Shown in pieces: positions 1 to 8,502 of a stretch of 64,000 bases of DNA. The position numbers and the translations under genes were made by a program. Positions within the stretch are counted from its first letter, which is position 1, and each line of letters starts with the position of its first letter. The stretch is from VRUE01 sp963753245 (lineage in GTDB: Bacteria > Actinomycetota > Thermoleophilia > Solirubrobacterales > 70-9), in NCBI GenBank assembly GCA_963753245.1, contig CAVWBK010000009.1:118894-182893 (forward strand), in the 5' to 3' direction. The notes below the pieces were generated by a model. That model saw only the letters and a list, made by a program, of their open reading frames with translations, searched no databases and was not told the origin of the DNA.

Positions 1-921
1 CTCCTCGACAAGGGGTATGAGGTGCACGGCATGGTGCGGCGCCTCTCCAGCGAGAACCACCAGCGCCTTGAGGCTTTTCGGGACCAGATCACGATCCACA
101 CCGGCGACCTCCTCGACCAGCGTTCATTGGGTGACGTGATGAGGGCCTGCGAGCCCGAGGAGATCTACAACCTCGCGGCGATGTCGTTCGTGGGTGCGTC
201 GTGGAACCAGCCGACGTTGACCGCCGAGTTCACCGGGCTGGGTGTTACTCGCATGCTCGAGGCGATGCGCGAAACGTGCCCCGATGCCCGCTTCTACCAG
301 GCCTCGTCGAGCGAGATGTTCGGGAAAGTGAGGGAGTCGCCCCAGAACGAGTTGACGCCCTTCTACCCACGCAGTCCCTACGGCGTCGCCAAGGTGTATG
401 CGCACTTCATAACGGTCAACTACCGAGAGAGCTACGGCCTCTACGCGTGCTCTGGGATCCTCTTCAACCATGAGAGCCCGCGCCGCAGCCTCGAGTTCGT
501 CACCCGCAAGATCACCCACACCGCGGCCGCGATCAAACTCGGCCTGGCGTCGGAGCTGGTCCTCGGCAACCGCGACGCGCGTCGCGACTGGGGTTACGCG
601 CCGGACTTTGTCGACGCGATGTGGCGCATGCTTCAGCGCGACGAGCCAGAGGACTACGTGGTCGGAACCGGCATCGACCACTCGGTCGACGACCTCGTGA
701 ACATTGCCTTCGGCTATCTCGGCATCGACCCTTCCGAGCATCTTCGCCAGGACCCGGCGTTCATGCGACCGGCCGAGGTGGACCTGCTGATCGCCGACCC
801 GACCAAGACGCGGGAGCAGCTGGGCTGGTCGCCCAGCGTCGACTTCGAGCAGCTGGTGAAGGTGATGGTCGACGCCGACCTCGCCCTTCTGGGCGAAGGC
901 AGCCCGGTCTCGACCGCCTAA
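1..921 (+). CDS. gmd: GDP-mannose 4,6-dehydratase, 5' end outside window
   Basis: Converts GDP-D-mannose to GDP-4-keto-6-deoxy-D-mannose, the entry to GDP-fucose, GDP-rhamnose and related sugars. The frame is open from base 1, so the start lies upstream and roughly the first 20 residues, with the Rossmann glycine motif, are missing. Counting from base 1, the SSSEMFGK segment lies near residues 102-109 and the catalytic YxxxK is Y127/K131 within SPYGVAK. The LFNHESPRR segment typical of this family follows. The stop codon overlaps the stop of the convergent glycosyltransferase gene by two bases. It supplies a precursor to the adjacent polysaccharide locus. Family assignment is firm; the final sugar made is unknown. 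Confidence 0.92.
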   Translation, partial: LLDKGYEVHGMVRRLSSENHQRLEAFRDQITIHTGDLLDQRSLGDVMRACEPEEIYNLAAMSFVGASWNQPTLTAEFTGLGVTRMLEAMRETCPDARFYQASSSEMFGKVRESPQNELTPFYPRSPYGVAKVYAHFITVNYRESYGLYACSGILFNHESPRRSLEFVTRKITHTAAAIKLGLASELVLGNRDARRDWGYAPDFVDAMWRMLQRDEPEDYVVGTGIDHSVDDLVNIAFGYLGIDPSEHLRQDPAFMRPAEVDLLIADPTKTREQLGWSPSVDFEQLVKVMVDADLALLGEGSPVSTA

Positions 922-3593
922 GCGTCGTCGTCGGCCGCGGGAGGATCTTCCGCCGCGGCTTCGATTTGCTTAGCGACTCGGCGCAGCTCCCGATCGATCT
1001 CGTCATCCATTCTCAGCGTTTCGCGCAACGTCTCCCGCAATTCGTCAAGCGACTCCGCGATGCTTGTGTTGATCAGCTGCTGGTGAGCGGCGTAGGGGCG
1101 CAGGAGGCGCATGTACAGGCTCTTCGCCGAGGCTCTGAGCCTGCCGGCTCCGCGGCGCGGCGGCGGGGCGGAGAAGCGCAGGAGGTGCTCGAGCAGGGCG
1201 CGTCCGGCCGGCGCCCCGGTCGCTGCCTGGGCGGGAGCGGGTGCCCCCAGGCGGGTGATCAGCCGCGCTCTCTTACCCTCGTCCATCCTTGCCCTGATCG
1301 CCTCGCCGGCGGCCTCGGGTGAGCGGGTCGCGCGGATTTCGGCGCCGCCGCGCCGTCCCCGTTCTGCTGCCTCCTCGGGCTTCTCGAAAACCTCCCGCAT
1401 CAGCGTCGCCGCGTGGTCGAGGTCCGGCGCGGCCCAGAGCTTGTCCGGAGGGTAGGGGTCGGCTTCGGGGCCGATCTCGGTCATTCCGTGCCGTACGAGG
1501 TAGCTGTTGCGCTCGTTCATGAAGTCGAGATTGCCGGAGTAGGCGGTGGCGATCACCGGCCTGTCGAAGTACATCGCTTCGGCCATCGTTAGGCCAAACC
1601 CCTCGGAGCGGTGCAGCGACACGTAGCAGTCGCAGCTGGCGATCATCGCGTTTTTCATGTCGGTCGCGATCGTCTCCTCGATCAGGTGGATTTCGGGACG
1701 GTCGGCCGCGGCGTCCGCCAGCGCCTGGCGCTCGGCGGGGAATTCCTCGCTGCAAACGGACTTGATCACGAGCGAGGGTCCCGAGCCTGCCTCGAAGGCC
1801 TTGCAGAATGCCGCGACGAGGCCGAGTGGGTTCTTGCGGCGGAATACGCTGCGGTAGTCGAAGAGGAAGAGAAAGCAGAAACCCTCCGGCATCCCCAGCT
1901 CTGCCCGGCTCGCCCCGGCCGGCGTTCCTGGCGTGATCGGTATCCGGATCGTGTGCACCGGGGTCGCGGAGAGGGTCCGCAGCGCGTCGGCGACGTGCTC
2001 GGAGGCGACCCAGACTTCGTCGACGTAGTCGAAGGCCTGCCGCCACTGCTCGGGGAAGTGGGACACCTCCCAGAACCAGAGGCCCGTCGAGTGGCGAGCT
2101 TCGAAGAAGCGGCCTCCGAGGGCACTCGCCACGACCGGCAGCATGTCCGCGTTGACGCAGATCAGGTTGAAGTCGTAGGGGTGGCTCGCGTCGGGGAGGT
2201 CGCGGAGGGCCTCGCGGATCCTCGCGGGCTCGGTGGGGGAGTCGATTCTCGCCAGGGGGAGATCGACGGTTTCAAGCGCCGAGAGAACCTGGCGCGCCGC
2301 CTCGCCGACGCCGCGTTTCGAGCTCAGGTAGCCGACCAAATTGACCCCGAAATCGGGCGTCGGCGGCCCTTCCGGCGCGGCGCCGTTGGTCAGGGGGTCA
2401 GGGGGAAGAAGCTCGACCGAGATCCCGGTATCGGGAGCGGTGGCGTGAAGCCAGCTGACGAAGGCGTAGCCGTTGTCCCCGTCGATGACTGGGACCGCCT
2501 TGCGGAAGTCCGCACGCGACTCCCACAGTGCTCTCGCGTAGCGATTGACGCCGCCGTTTGCCTTCCCGCCCTCATCGGCTTCCTCGAGGTATTCGATGAA
2601 CCGCTTCGCCCCCGGTTCGGAGAACAGCGATTCGCCGAGCGAGCCGAGCTCGACCCCGTCGCGAAACACTCGCCGCGCTGCCCGGTCGAGCCTGAAGCCC
2701 CCGGGCAGCTCGTCCCAGCCGTAGGCCCAGCAGTTGGCCTCCTCGAAGCCGTGGTCCAGAAGCTGCTTCGCGTACTCGGCGCATATCCGCTGCAGGGCCG
2801 GTCGAGCACCGACCTCGATCCTGTTCTGATGACGGCTCAGCTCGGTCGGGCGACGTGGGTCAAAACCGCTGAAGTGGAAGAACCGAAGCGGCTCACCGTC
2901 GACCCGGTAGCCACTACCGTCCTCTTCCAGGCTCCGCGTCGCGAGGTTCCAGTAGGCGATGTTGTAGGTCGTCTCCCGGAGGATGTCGATCCCTGGCCAG
3001 AGGCCGGGCGCCAGATCGATCCAGCGCTGGTCGACGAAGTGGCCGTTGGCGGGGTCGTTGAGGCACTCCTTCTCGAGCCGCTCCGACCACCAATCGAGCA
3101 GCGCGAGCGAGGTCTCGCCGCCGCCGAGGCCGATGAAGCCCAGGTTGTAGGAGCCGGCGATCAGGATGTCCTCTTCGCTGGGCTTGAGGCTGTCGCGGGG
3201 AAGGGGTGCTGTGAAGTGGGGGGTCAGGACGACATCGTGAATGCGGGCGCGCCGGGAGATCTCCTCGAGTGAGGCGAATATTCGGATGTCCGGGTCGAGG
3301 TAGATCACGGTGTCCACCCCCGGCTCCTCCAGCAGATGCCGCAGCAGCCACGGCTTGACCGCGGTCGAGAGCTCCATCACGTCATAGGAGGCGGCCATCC
3401 GCTCGGGGTCGGGCAGGCCGATTTGGTCGATCGTCAGCAGCTCGAAGGGCTCCTTGCCGGCCTCGATGAAGCCGCTGGGGTCGTCAATGACGAGCACGCT
3501 GCAGGTGCCCTCGGGATGGATCTCGCGGAACGACTCGGCCAGGACGCGCGCGTGCGCGACGTAGTTCCTCGCGATGATCGTGCAGATGTTCAC
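918..3593 (-). CDS. Two-domain glycosyltransferase (GT-A-like plus GT4-like)
   Basis: An 891-residue predicted cytoplasmic protein with a GTG start. Residues 1-290 resemble a GT-A/GT8-like fold with a metal-binding DPD at residues 100-102 (YLDPDIRIF). From about residue 420 there is a GT-B, GT4-like domain starting NLVGYLSSKRGVGEAAR and carrying the E-x7-E donor-site signature in SEGFGLTMAEAM. The last 120 residues are Ala/Arg/Glu-rich and probably helical. Two catalytic domains on one chain suggest that two sugars are added in sequence to a surface glycan. Donor and acceptor cannot be read from sequence. It converges on gmd and lies downstream of the AlgX-like gene on the same strand, 140 bases away. 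Confidence 0.82.
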   Translation of the reverse strand: MNICTIIARNYVAHARVLAESFREIHPEGTCSVLVIDDPSGFIEAGKEPFELLTIDQIGLPDPERMAASYDVMELSTAVKPWLLRHLLEEPGVDTVIYLDPDIRIFASLEEISRRARIHDVVLTPHFTAPLPRDSLKPSEEDILIAGSYNLGFIGLGGGETSLALLDWWSERLEKECLNDPANGHFVDQRWIDLAPGLWPGIDILRETTYNIAYWNLATRSLEEDGSGYRVDGEPLRFFHFSGFDPRRPTELSRHQNRIEVGARPALQRICAEYAKQLLDHGFEEANCWAYGWDELPGGFRLDRAARRVFRDGVELGSLGESLFSEPGAKRFIEYLEEADEGGKANGGVNRYARALWESRADFRKAVPVIDGDNGYAFVSWLHATAPDTGISVELLPPDPLTNGAAPEGPPTPDFGVNLVGYLSSKRGVGEAARQVLSALETVDLPLARIDSPTEPARIREALRDLPDASHPYDFNLICVNADMLPVVASALGGRFFEARHSTGLWFWEVSHFPEQWRQAFDYVDEVWVASEHVADALRTLSATPVHTIRIPITPGTPAGASRAELGMPEGFCFLFLFDYRSVFRRKNPLGLVAAFCKAFEAGSGPSLVIKSVCSEEFPAERQALADAAADRPEIHLIEETIATDMKNAMIASCDCYVSLHRSEGFGLTMAEAMYFDRPVIATAYSGNLDFMNERNSYLVRHGMTEIGPEADPYPPDKLWAAPDLDHAATLMREVFEKPEEAAERGRRGGAEIRATRSPEAAGEAIRARMDEGKRARLITRLGAPAPAQAATGAPAGRALLEHLLRFSAPPPRRGAGRLRASAKSLYMRLLRPYAAHQQLINTSIAESLDELRETLRETLRMDDEIDRELRRVAKQIEAAAEDPPAADDDA

Positions 3594-3733
3594 CCCTGGC
3601 CCGCCTTCCCTCGATGAAGGTCAGCGGCTGATTATGCAGACCGGCCGAGGACCGTCGCCTTTCCCGACGGTTCAGGCGCCCATGTCCCAGCTGTCGAACA
3701 CTCGCGCGCGAAGCCTCAATCGAGGCGCCGACG

Positions 3734-4900
3734 TCAGTCGGAGACGCGCTCGACGCCGACCGGCTGCTTGCGCCGTAGGGTCTCCTCGGCTAGGCCAGAG
3801 ACGTCGACGTCGGCGTGCGGCACCCGCCCGAGGAAGCGCTCGGCTCCCTGTACGAGTACCGCCTCCGCGCCGACGCGGCGAATGTAGTGGGAGTCCCAGC
3901 CGAACGGGATCCAGACGAAGTGCACCTCGCGGAACACCTGGGCTAGGAACCACGAGAGCCCCTGGTAGTACGGGGCGGCAAAGCCGAAGGAGTCGCCGAA
4001 GAGGACCATGACGCGCGGGTCCGGAGATCGCTCGTTTCGGAACACCCGCCGGGTTCCGATGTGCCCATGGACGGCTGCGATCTCCTCCCGGTTGTCCTCG
4101 GCGATCACGGCGTGATGGAGGGAGCCGGGCTCGGAGATGATGCTGACGATCTGGGGGTCGAACTTGGTGCCGAGGTCGCCGGTGATCGGGTAGGAGCGAA
4201 ACGGGAGTGCGTCCAGGTCAGGGGCGCTCTGCACATCAAGTGCGTTCAGCACCGATGAGAACAGAAGCTCGTTGCCGGAGAAGGTGAGATGTGTGTCGGT
4301 CCGCATATAGACGTCCTCGCCGGACGCTGCGGTGGTGCGCAGCTCCTCCAGCGGGTAGATGAGCGGCAGGTCGGGTACGGAGAGGAGCCGCTCGATCGGG
4401 CGTGGCCCGACCCGAGGCAGGTCCTCCGGGTAGTACTGCTCGTAGGCGGCGAGCTTGTCCGGCACCGCCATCAACGCGGACGCCACCCCGAGTTCACGCG
4501 ACTCGTTGGCTCGGTGGCGAATTACCTCCTGCCATTCCTCCAGCCAGGTCGGGGCCATCTCGGCGGCGCCGAGGTACTGCTCGAGGTTCGCGTTCGTCCC
4601 ACCGCAGAGGAACAGCCAGCCCTGGTGGCCGACGATCGCGATCCCGTCGTCGGAGCGGGTGCCGGGTGGCAACCCCCACTCGGCGAGGTCGGGATGAAAG
4701 ACGTTGACTACGGCCGGCGCGCGGGAGGAGTCTGCGCTGCCCTCGGCCAGCCTTACGGCGTACTCGTCGGAGTCAAGCGCCACACGCAGTAGCTCGTCGA
4801 GGGTGGCCACCGCGGCGAGCTGGCCATCGATCTCCTGCTCACTCGGCGTGCGCCCCAGCACCTGCTTGTAGACGGAGACGACCTCATCGCGGGTGAGCAT
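3734..4900 (-). CDS. AlgX/AlgJ-like SGNH protein, possible glycan O-acetyltransferase
   Basis: A 388-residue protein. Residues 1-55 look like a short helical DUF4214-type module (DEVVSVYKQVLGRTPSEQEI). Residues 85-385 resemble the AlgX/AlgJ SGNH-hydrolase-like domain: GWLFLCGG near 94, the Asp-x-His pair D202/H204 in TDTHLTFSG, and a nucleophile motif FGDSFG with Ser304. Members of this family O-acetylate exopolysaccharides such as alginate in the periplasm. Here I see no signal peptide or membrane segment, so either it acts in the cytoplasm or its export route is not visible. It diverges from the FkbM-type methyltransferase gene across 60 bases. The exact reaction is inferred. Confidence 0.7.
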   Translation of the reverse strand: MLTRDEVVSVYKQVLGRTPSEQEIDGQLAAVATLDELLRVALDSDEYAVRLAEGSADSSRAPAVVNVFHPDLAEWGLPPGTRSDDGIAIVGHQGWLFLCGGTNANLEQYLGAAEMAPTWLEEWQEVIRHRANESRELGVASALMAVPDKLAAYEQYYPEDLPRVGPRPIERLLSVPDLPLIYPLEELRTTAASGEDVYMRTDTHLTFSGNELLFSSVLNALDVQSAPDLDALPFRSYPITGDLGTKFDPQIVSIISEPGSLHHAVIAEDNREEIAAVHGHIGTRRVFRNERSPDPRVMVLFGDSFGFAAPYYQGLSWFLAQVFREVHFVWIPFGWDSHYIRRVGAEAVLVQGAERFLGRVPHADVDVSGLAEETLRRKQPVGVERVSD

Positions 4901-4960
4901 GCATGCAGCCTACGAACTCGCGGTGCGGGGCCAACGGTTCAGTGGCCAAAGCGCGAACCG

Positions 4961-6565
4961 ATGCGGAATACTCGGCCGGTGGAGGAGATCGATCTGCAGG
5001 AGCTCGAGACCGACGTCGGCCCGCTCCTCGTGTACCCCGGCGACGAGGGGATCACGCCGAACATTCGGGCGACTGGTGCCCGGGAGGAGGATCTCGCGAC
5101 CCAGGTGAGGTCATTCCTGCGCCGCGGTATGACCGCGGTGGATGTGGGCGCCAACGTCGGATATTTCGCGCTCTGCATGGCCGAGCAGGTCGGGCGGTCG
5201 GGACGTGTCATCGCGATCGAGCCCGACCCCCGTAATGCGCGCGTCTTGCGGCTGAACGCCGAACGCACTCGCGGGGCCCGCATCGAGGTCATCGAGGCCG
5301 CGGCCTGGGCGGAGCCCGGCGACCTCAATCTCAGCCTCAACGCGACGAACACCGGCGACCATCGCGTCGGGCTGGCGGGCGGCGAGCGCGAGACGGTGTC
5401 AGTGCGGGCGGTGCGGCTCGATGACTTCTTGCCGGAAGGGGTCGACCTGATGCTGTTCGACACCCGGGCAAGCGAGCACCTCGCAGTGCGCGGCGCGTCC
5501 CGCTTGCTCGAGCGCTCGCGCCCGCGCCTGCTCGTGACGTTCTGCCCGCAGGGCCTGCGCGAGATCGACACCGACCCTGTGACCGTGCTCGACGGCTACC
5601 GGGAGATGGGGCTGCAAATGAGCGGGGCCGAAAGCGACTTGCCCTCCGACCCCGGCGAGCTCGTCGTGGCCATGGACGCGAACGGGCTCGAGTCCACGAC
5701 CCTGCGCCTGGATCCGGTTGGCCCGCCGCCCCCTGCGCACGAGCGTCTACTTCCAGCCAGTCGGCTCCTCGGCCGCGCGTGGGCGCGGCGCTTTCCACCT
5801 GCAGATCCTCCGCAAACGCTCGCCTATGACGCCACGCAGCGTGCGCTTGTCGCAGCCGTGCTCGACAACTCGGCGTGGCTTAGGCGCTTTGAGAGCGGCG
5901 ACCAGCTGCCGCCGGGACTCGGGGCCGGGTACGACGAGCGTGTGGTCGAATATCCGTGGCTGTTCTCTCGTGGCGTATCTGGGCGCGTTCTCGACGCGGG
6001 CTCGGTGTCGAACCATCGCCACATCCTGGAACGCCTTCGGCCGGCGGTTGACGATCTCACGATCGTCACCCTTGCGCCGGAGCCGGTTGCCTTCACGTCG
6101 TTTGGCATTTCCTACCTCTACGCTGACCTGCGGGCCCTGCCCCTGCGCGACGACTGGTTCGAGGAGATCATCTGCCTCTCCACCCTCGAGCACGTCGGGA
6201 TGGACAACACCGTCTACGGCGCGGACGATCCCCGCGCGGACGATCCGCGCGCTGCCGCCGCCAAGGCACTGCGGGAGCTGCTGCGGGTCGTGCGACCGGG
6301 TGGCCGCATTCACCTCAGCGTGCCGTTCGGTCGGCGCGAAGATCACGGCTGGCTGCGGCAGTTCGACCGCGAAGACGTCGACGCCTTGCTTGCCGACGCC
6401 GGCGTCGTCCGTCACGAGGAGACCGTCTTCCGACACACCTCCCGCGGCTGGCGCCGGGGCACCCCGAGGCAGGCCGCGCGCGCACGCTACAACAACACCC
6501 CGAGCCGCACCAAAGACAAGGCGGTAGCGGCCCGGGCCGTTCTGTGCGCGACGATCCAGGCGTGA
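4961..6565 (+). CDS. FkbM-type methyltransferase fused to a second SAM methyltransferase
   Basis: A 534-residue protein with two class I methyltransferase modules. The first, about residues 20-215, is FkbM-like, with motif I AVDVGANVGYFAL (D61 to G67) and the late segment LFDTRASEHLAVRGA where family members usually have a DVEG/DTQG-type run. The second, about 330-500, has VLDAGSVSNH in place of a glycine-rich motif I, then LSTLEHVGMDN and RVVRPGGRIHLSVPFGR, as in Methyltransf_11 proteins of polysaccharide loci. It probably O-methylates sugars of the glycan made here. The weak second motif I may mean that half is degenerate or non-catalytic. It converges on the tandem GT2 gene, leaving 4 bases between stops. 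Confidence 0.78.
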   Translation: MRNTRPVEEIDLQELETDVGPLLVYPGDEGITPNIRATGAREEDLATQVRSFLRRGMTAVDVGANVGYFALCMAEQVGRSGRVIAIEPDPRNARVLRLNAERTRGARIEVIEAAAWAEPGDLNLSLNATNTGDHRVGLAGGERETVSVRAVRLDDFLPEGVDLMLFDTRASEHLAVRGASRLLERSRPRLLVTFCPQGLREIDTDPVTVLDGYREMGLQMSGAESDLPSDPGELVVAMDANGLESTTLRLDPVGPPPPAHERLLPASRLLGRAWARRFPPADPPQTLAYDATQRALVAAVLDNSAWLRRFESGDQLPPGLGAGYDERVVEYPWLFSRGVSGRVLDAGSVSNHRHILERLRPAVDDLTIVTLAPEPVAFTSFGISYLYADLRALPLRDDWFEEIICLSTLEHVGMDNTVYGADDPRADDPRAAAAKALRELLRVVRPGGRIHLSVPFGRREDHGWLRQFDREDVDALLADAGVVRHEETVFRHTSRGWRRGTPRQAARARYNNTPSRTKDKAVAARAVLCATIQA

Positions 6566-6569
6566 GCGG

Positions 6570-8210
6570 CTAGGAAACAGAAGGCCGCCGCTGGCGCGAA
6601 GCCCAAGCTAGATGTGCCCGGAGGCGCGGCATCCCGTGGATGAGGTAGGGGCTGGTCGAGGGATCGACCGCCGTCAGCGGCAGCCAGCGCTCGATCAGCG
6701 CTTGTTTCTCCCAATTCTCCACCTCGGAGGAACGAGTGGAGGACTCGAAGTGGTAGAGGATCGTGTCGGGGTCGTAAACCACCCGCAGCCCTCTGGTACG
6801 GAGCTTCAGGCAGTAGTCCATGTCGTTGTAGTTGACGGGCAGCTCGGTTGAGAACCCCCCGACCTCGCGGAAGTCGGTCGCCGGGGTCATCATGCAGGCA
6901 CCGGTAACGGCTAGGTAGTTCTGGGCAACGTTGGCGTTGTTCGAGTACCCCTTGAAAGAGCGGGCGAAGCCACGGTAGATGTGGCCGGGAAGGCCGCCGT
7001 TCTCGAACAGGACCCCGGCGTGCTGGAGGCGCCCGTCCTCCCAGAGCAGGCGGCCCCCCACGGCGCCGATCCCCGGATGCCGCGCGTACATGACCAAGCG
7101 CTCGATCCAGTCGGGGGTCGCCACCTCCATGTCGTCGTTGAGCAGCAGCAGCATCTCTGCATCGCTGTGCTCGGCCCCGAGGTTGATCTTGGCGGAGAAG
7201 TTGAACTCCTCCTCGTAGGAAATGGTCCGCAGCCGATTCCCGGCGATCTCCTCGAGGGCGGCGATCACCGTCGGATCGGTCGAGGAGTCGGCGACGCAGA
7301 CGATCTCGTAGTTGGTGTAGCTCGACGTCTCAACGATGCTGCGGACGCAGTGCTCGACGAGCGTCACCTGCTCGTAGCGAACCTCGCGGCGCTGTCCGTT
7401 GGTCGGGATCACGATGCTCACCCTCGGCTGGTCCTCGAGGGCGGGCCGCAGGTGGTAGAGGCCGGGCAGGGTTGGGTCGCGTTCGACCCGTGCCTGCAAA
7501 CCGATCCGCTCACAGTGCGCCTGCACCGCGCGGGCGCCTGCCTCGAAGGCCCACGGCTTCGCCTCTTCGCCGCCTCCGGCCGTCGAGGTATCCAGTGCCC
7601 GCCAGTGATAGAGAATTCGGGGGATGTGGATAACCTCGCGCGCTCGCTCGGTCACCTTGAGCACGAGGTCCCAGTCCTGGGAGCCCTCGAAGCGCGGGTC
7701 AAATCCACCGACCTCCTCGACGAGGGAGCGTCGCAGGGCGCTCAGGTGACAGCTGTACATCTGGGTGCGCATCCGCTCGGGTGACCAGTCGGGCTTGAAG
7801 AAGGGGCCGGAATGCAGGCCGATGCGGTCGATCTTGTCCTCGTCGGTGTAGATGTAGTCGGCCTTGGGCTCCCGATCGAGTGCCTCGGCGACGAGCGCCA
7901 GCGCGTCGGGGTGGAGCTTGTCGTCGTGATCGAGCAGGACGACGAACTCGCCGCGGGCCATCTCAAGCGCATCGTTGGATGCCGCGACGATGCCGCCGTT
8001 TGTCTCCCGGCGCCTGACCCGGATGCGAGGGTCCCGGCGCTCCGCGGCCGCTAGCTCCGCCGCCACCCGCGGGTCCGACGAGCCGTCGTCGACCAGGCAC
8101 AGCTCCCAGTCGGGGAAGCGCTGGCGGCGCACCGATCGCAACATCGCCCGCAGCACACCTGCCGGAGTTTCGTAAACCGGCGTGATTACCGAGAAGCGCG
8201 GGGCCGGCAC
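6570..8210 (-). CDS. Tandem GT2 glycosyltransferase (two GT-A domains)
   Basis: The protein has two GT2 domains. The first has SVITPVYE, DDGSSD and the metal-binding LLDHDD. The second has SIVIPTNG, the DxD-like LLLNDD and GGFSTELPVNYNDMDYCLKLR. Proteins of this layout build rhamnan or O-antigen chains at the cytoplasmic membrane. I chose the GTG at 8210 as start. It lies 4 bases after the stop of the upstream coiled-coil gene and has a GGAG about 10 bases before it. An in-frame ATG at 8258 would overlap that gene by 44 bases. It is the last gene of the wzt-wzm-coiled coil-GT2 operon, so it probably assembles the glycan that this ABC transporter exports. Confidence 0.85.
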   Translation of the reverse strand: MPAPRFSVITPVYETPAGVLRAMLRSVRRQRFPDWELCLVDDGSSDPRVAAELAAAERRDPRIRVRRRETNGGIVAASNDALEMARGEFVVLLDHDDKLHPDALALVAEALDREPKADYIYTDEDKIDRIGLHSGPFFKPDWSPERMRTQMYSCHLSALRRSLVEEVGGFDPRFEGSQDWDLVLKVTERAREVIHIPRILYHWRALDTSTAGGGEEAKPWAFEAGARAVQAHCERIGLQARVERDPTLPGLYHLRPALEDQPRVSIVIPTNGQRREVRYEQVTLVEHCVRSIVETSSYTNYEIVCVADSSTDPTVIAALEEIAGNRLRTISYEEEFNFSAKINLGAEHSDAEMLLLLNDDMEVATPDWIERLVMYARHPGIGAVGGRLLWEDGRLQHAGVLFENGGLPGHIYRGFARSFKGYSNNANVAQNYLAVTGACMMTPATDFREVGGFSTELPVNYNDMDYCLKLRTRGLRVVYDPDTILYHFESSTRSSEVENWEKQALIERWLPLTAVDPSTSPYLIHGMPRLRAHLAWASRQRRPSVS

Positions 8211-8214
8211 CCCG

Positions 8215-8487
8215 CTAGCTCCGCGACCCGGGGAGCCGTGCGGCCAGCTCCCGCGCACGATCCGGAAGCGCGCGCAGCCGCCGCAATGCCCCCAGCACGT
8301 AGCGTGCCCGGGTCTCGAACTCGAGAACCCGCCCGCGCGCCTCTCCGAGCTCGGCGTCCCTGACGACGAGCAGGCCCCTCAGCCTGAGGACCTCCTCCCT
8401 TTCCCGGGCCAGGTCCTCGGCCATTTGGGTGGAGTCAGACGCCCCGCTAGGGGGTGAGACATTGGCGGGAGTCGGGTCGCTGGACAC
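8215..8487 (-). CDS. Small coiled-coil protein in the ABC-export operon
   Basis: A 90-residue protein with a GTG start, 15 bases after the wzm stop and 4 bases before the chosen GT2 start. The first 20 residues are Pro/Ser-rich. The rest is charged and heptad-like (AREREEVLRLRGLL...ELGEARGRVLEFETRARYVLGALRRLRAL), which predicts one long helix or coiled coil. No catalytic motif and no membrane segment are visible. Its position suggests a scaffold or length-setting partner of the polysaccharide exporter or glycosyltransferase, but that is only inference from context. No known family was recognised. Confidence 0.6.
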   Translation of the reverse strand: MSSDPTPANVSPPSGASDSTQMAEDLAREREEVLRLRGLLVVRDAELGEARGRVLEFETRARYVLGALRRLRALPDRARELAARLPGSRS

Positions 8488-8502
8488 GACGAGCGAGTGT
8501 AC

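Noticed and set aside
1611..3272. 553-codon plus-strand open frame opposite the two-domain glycosyltransferase
   Set aside because: Compositional shadow. The minus-strand frame has clear DPD and E-x7-E motifs.
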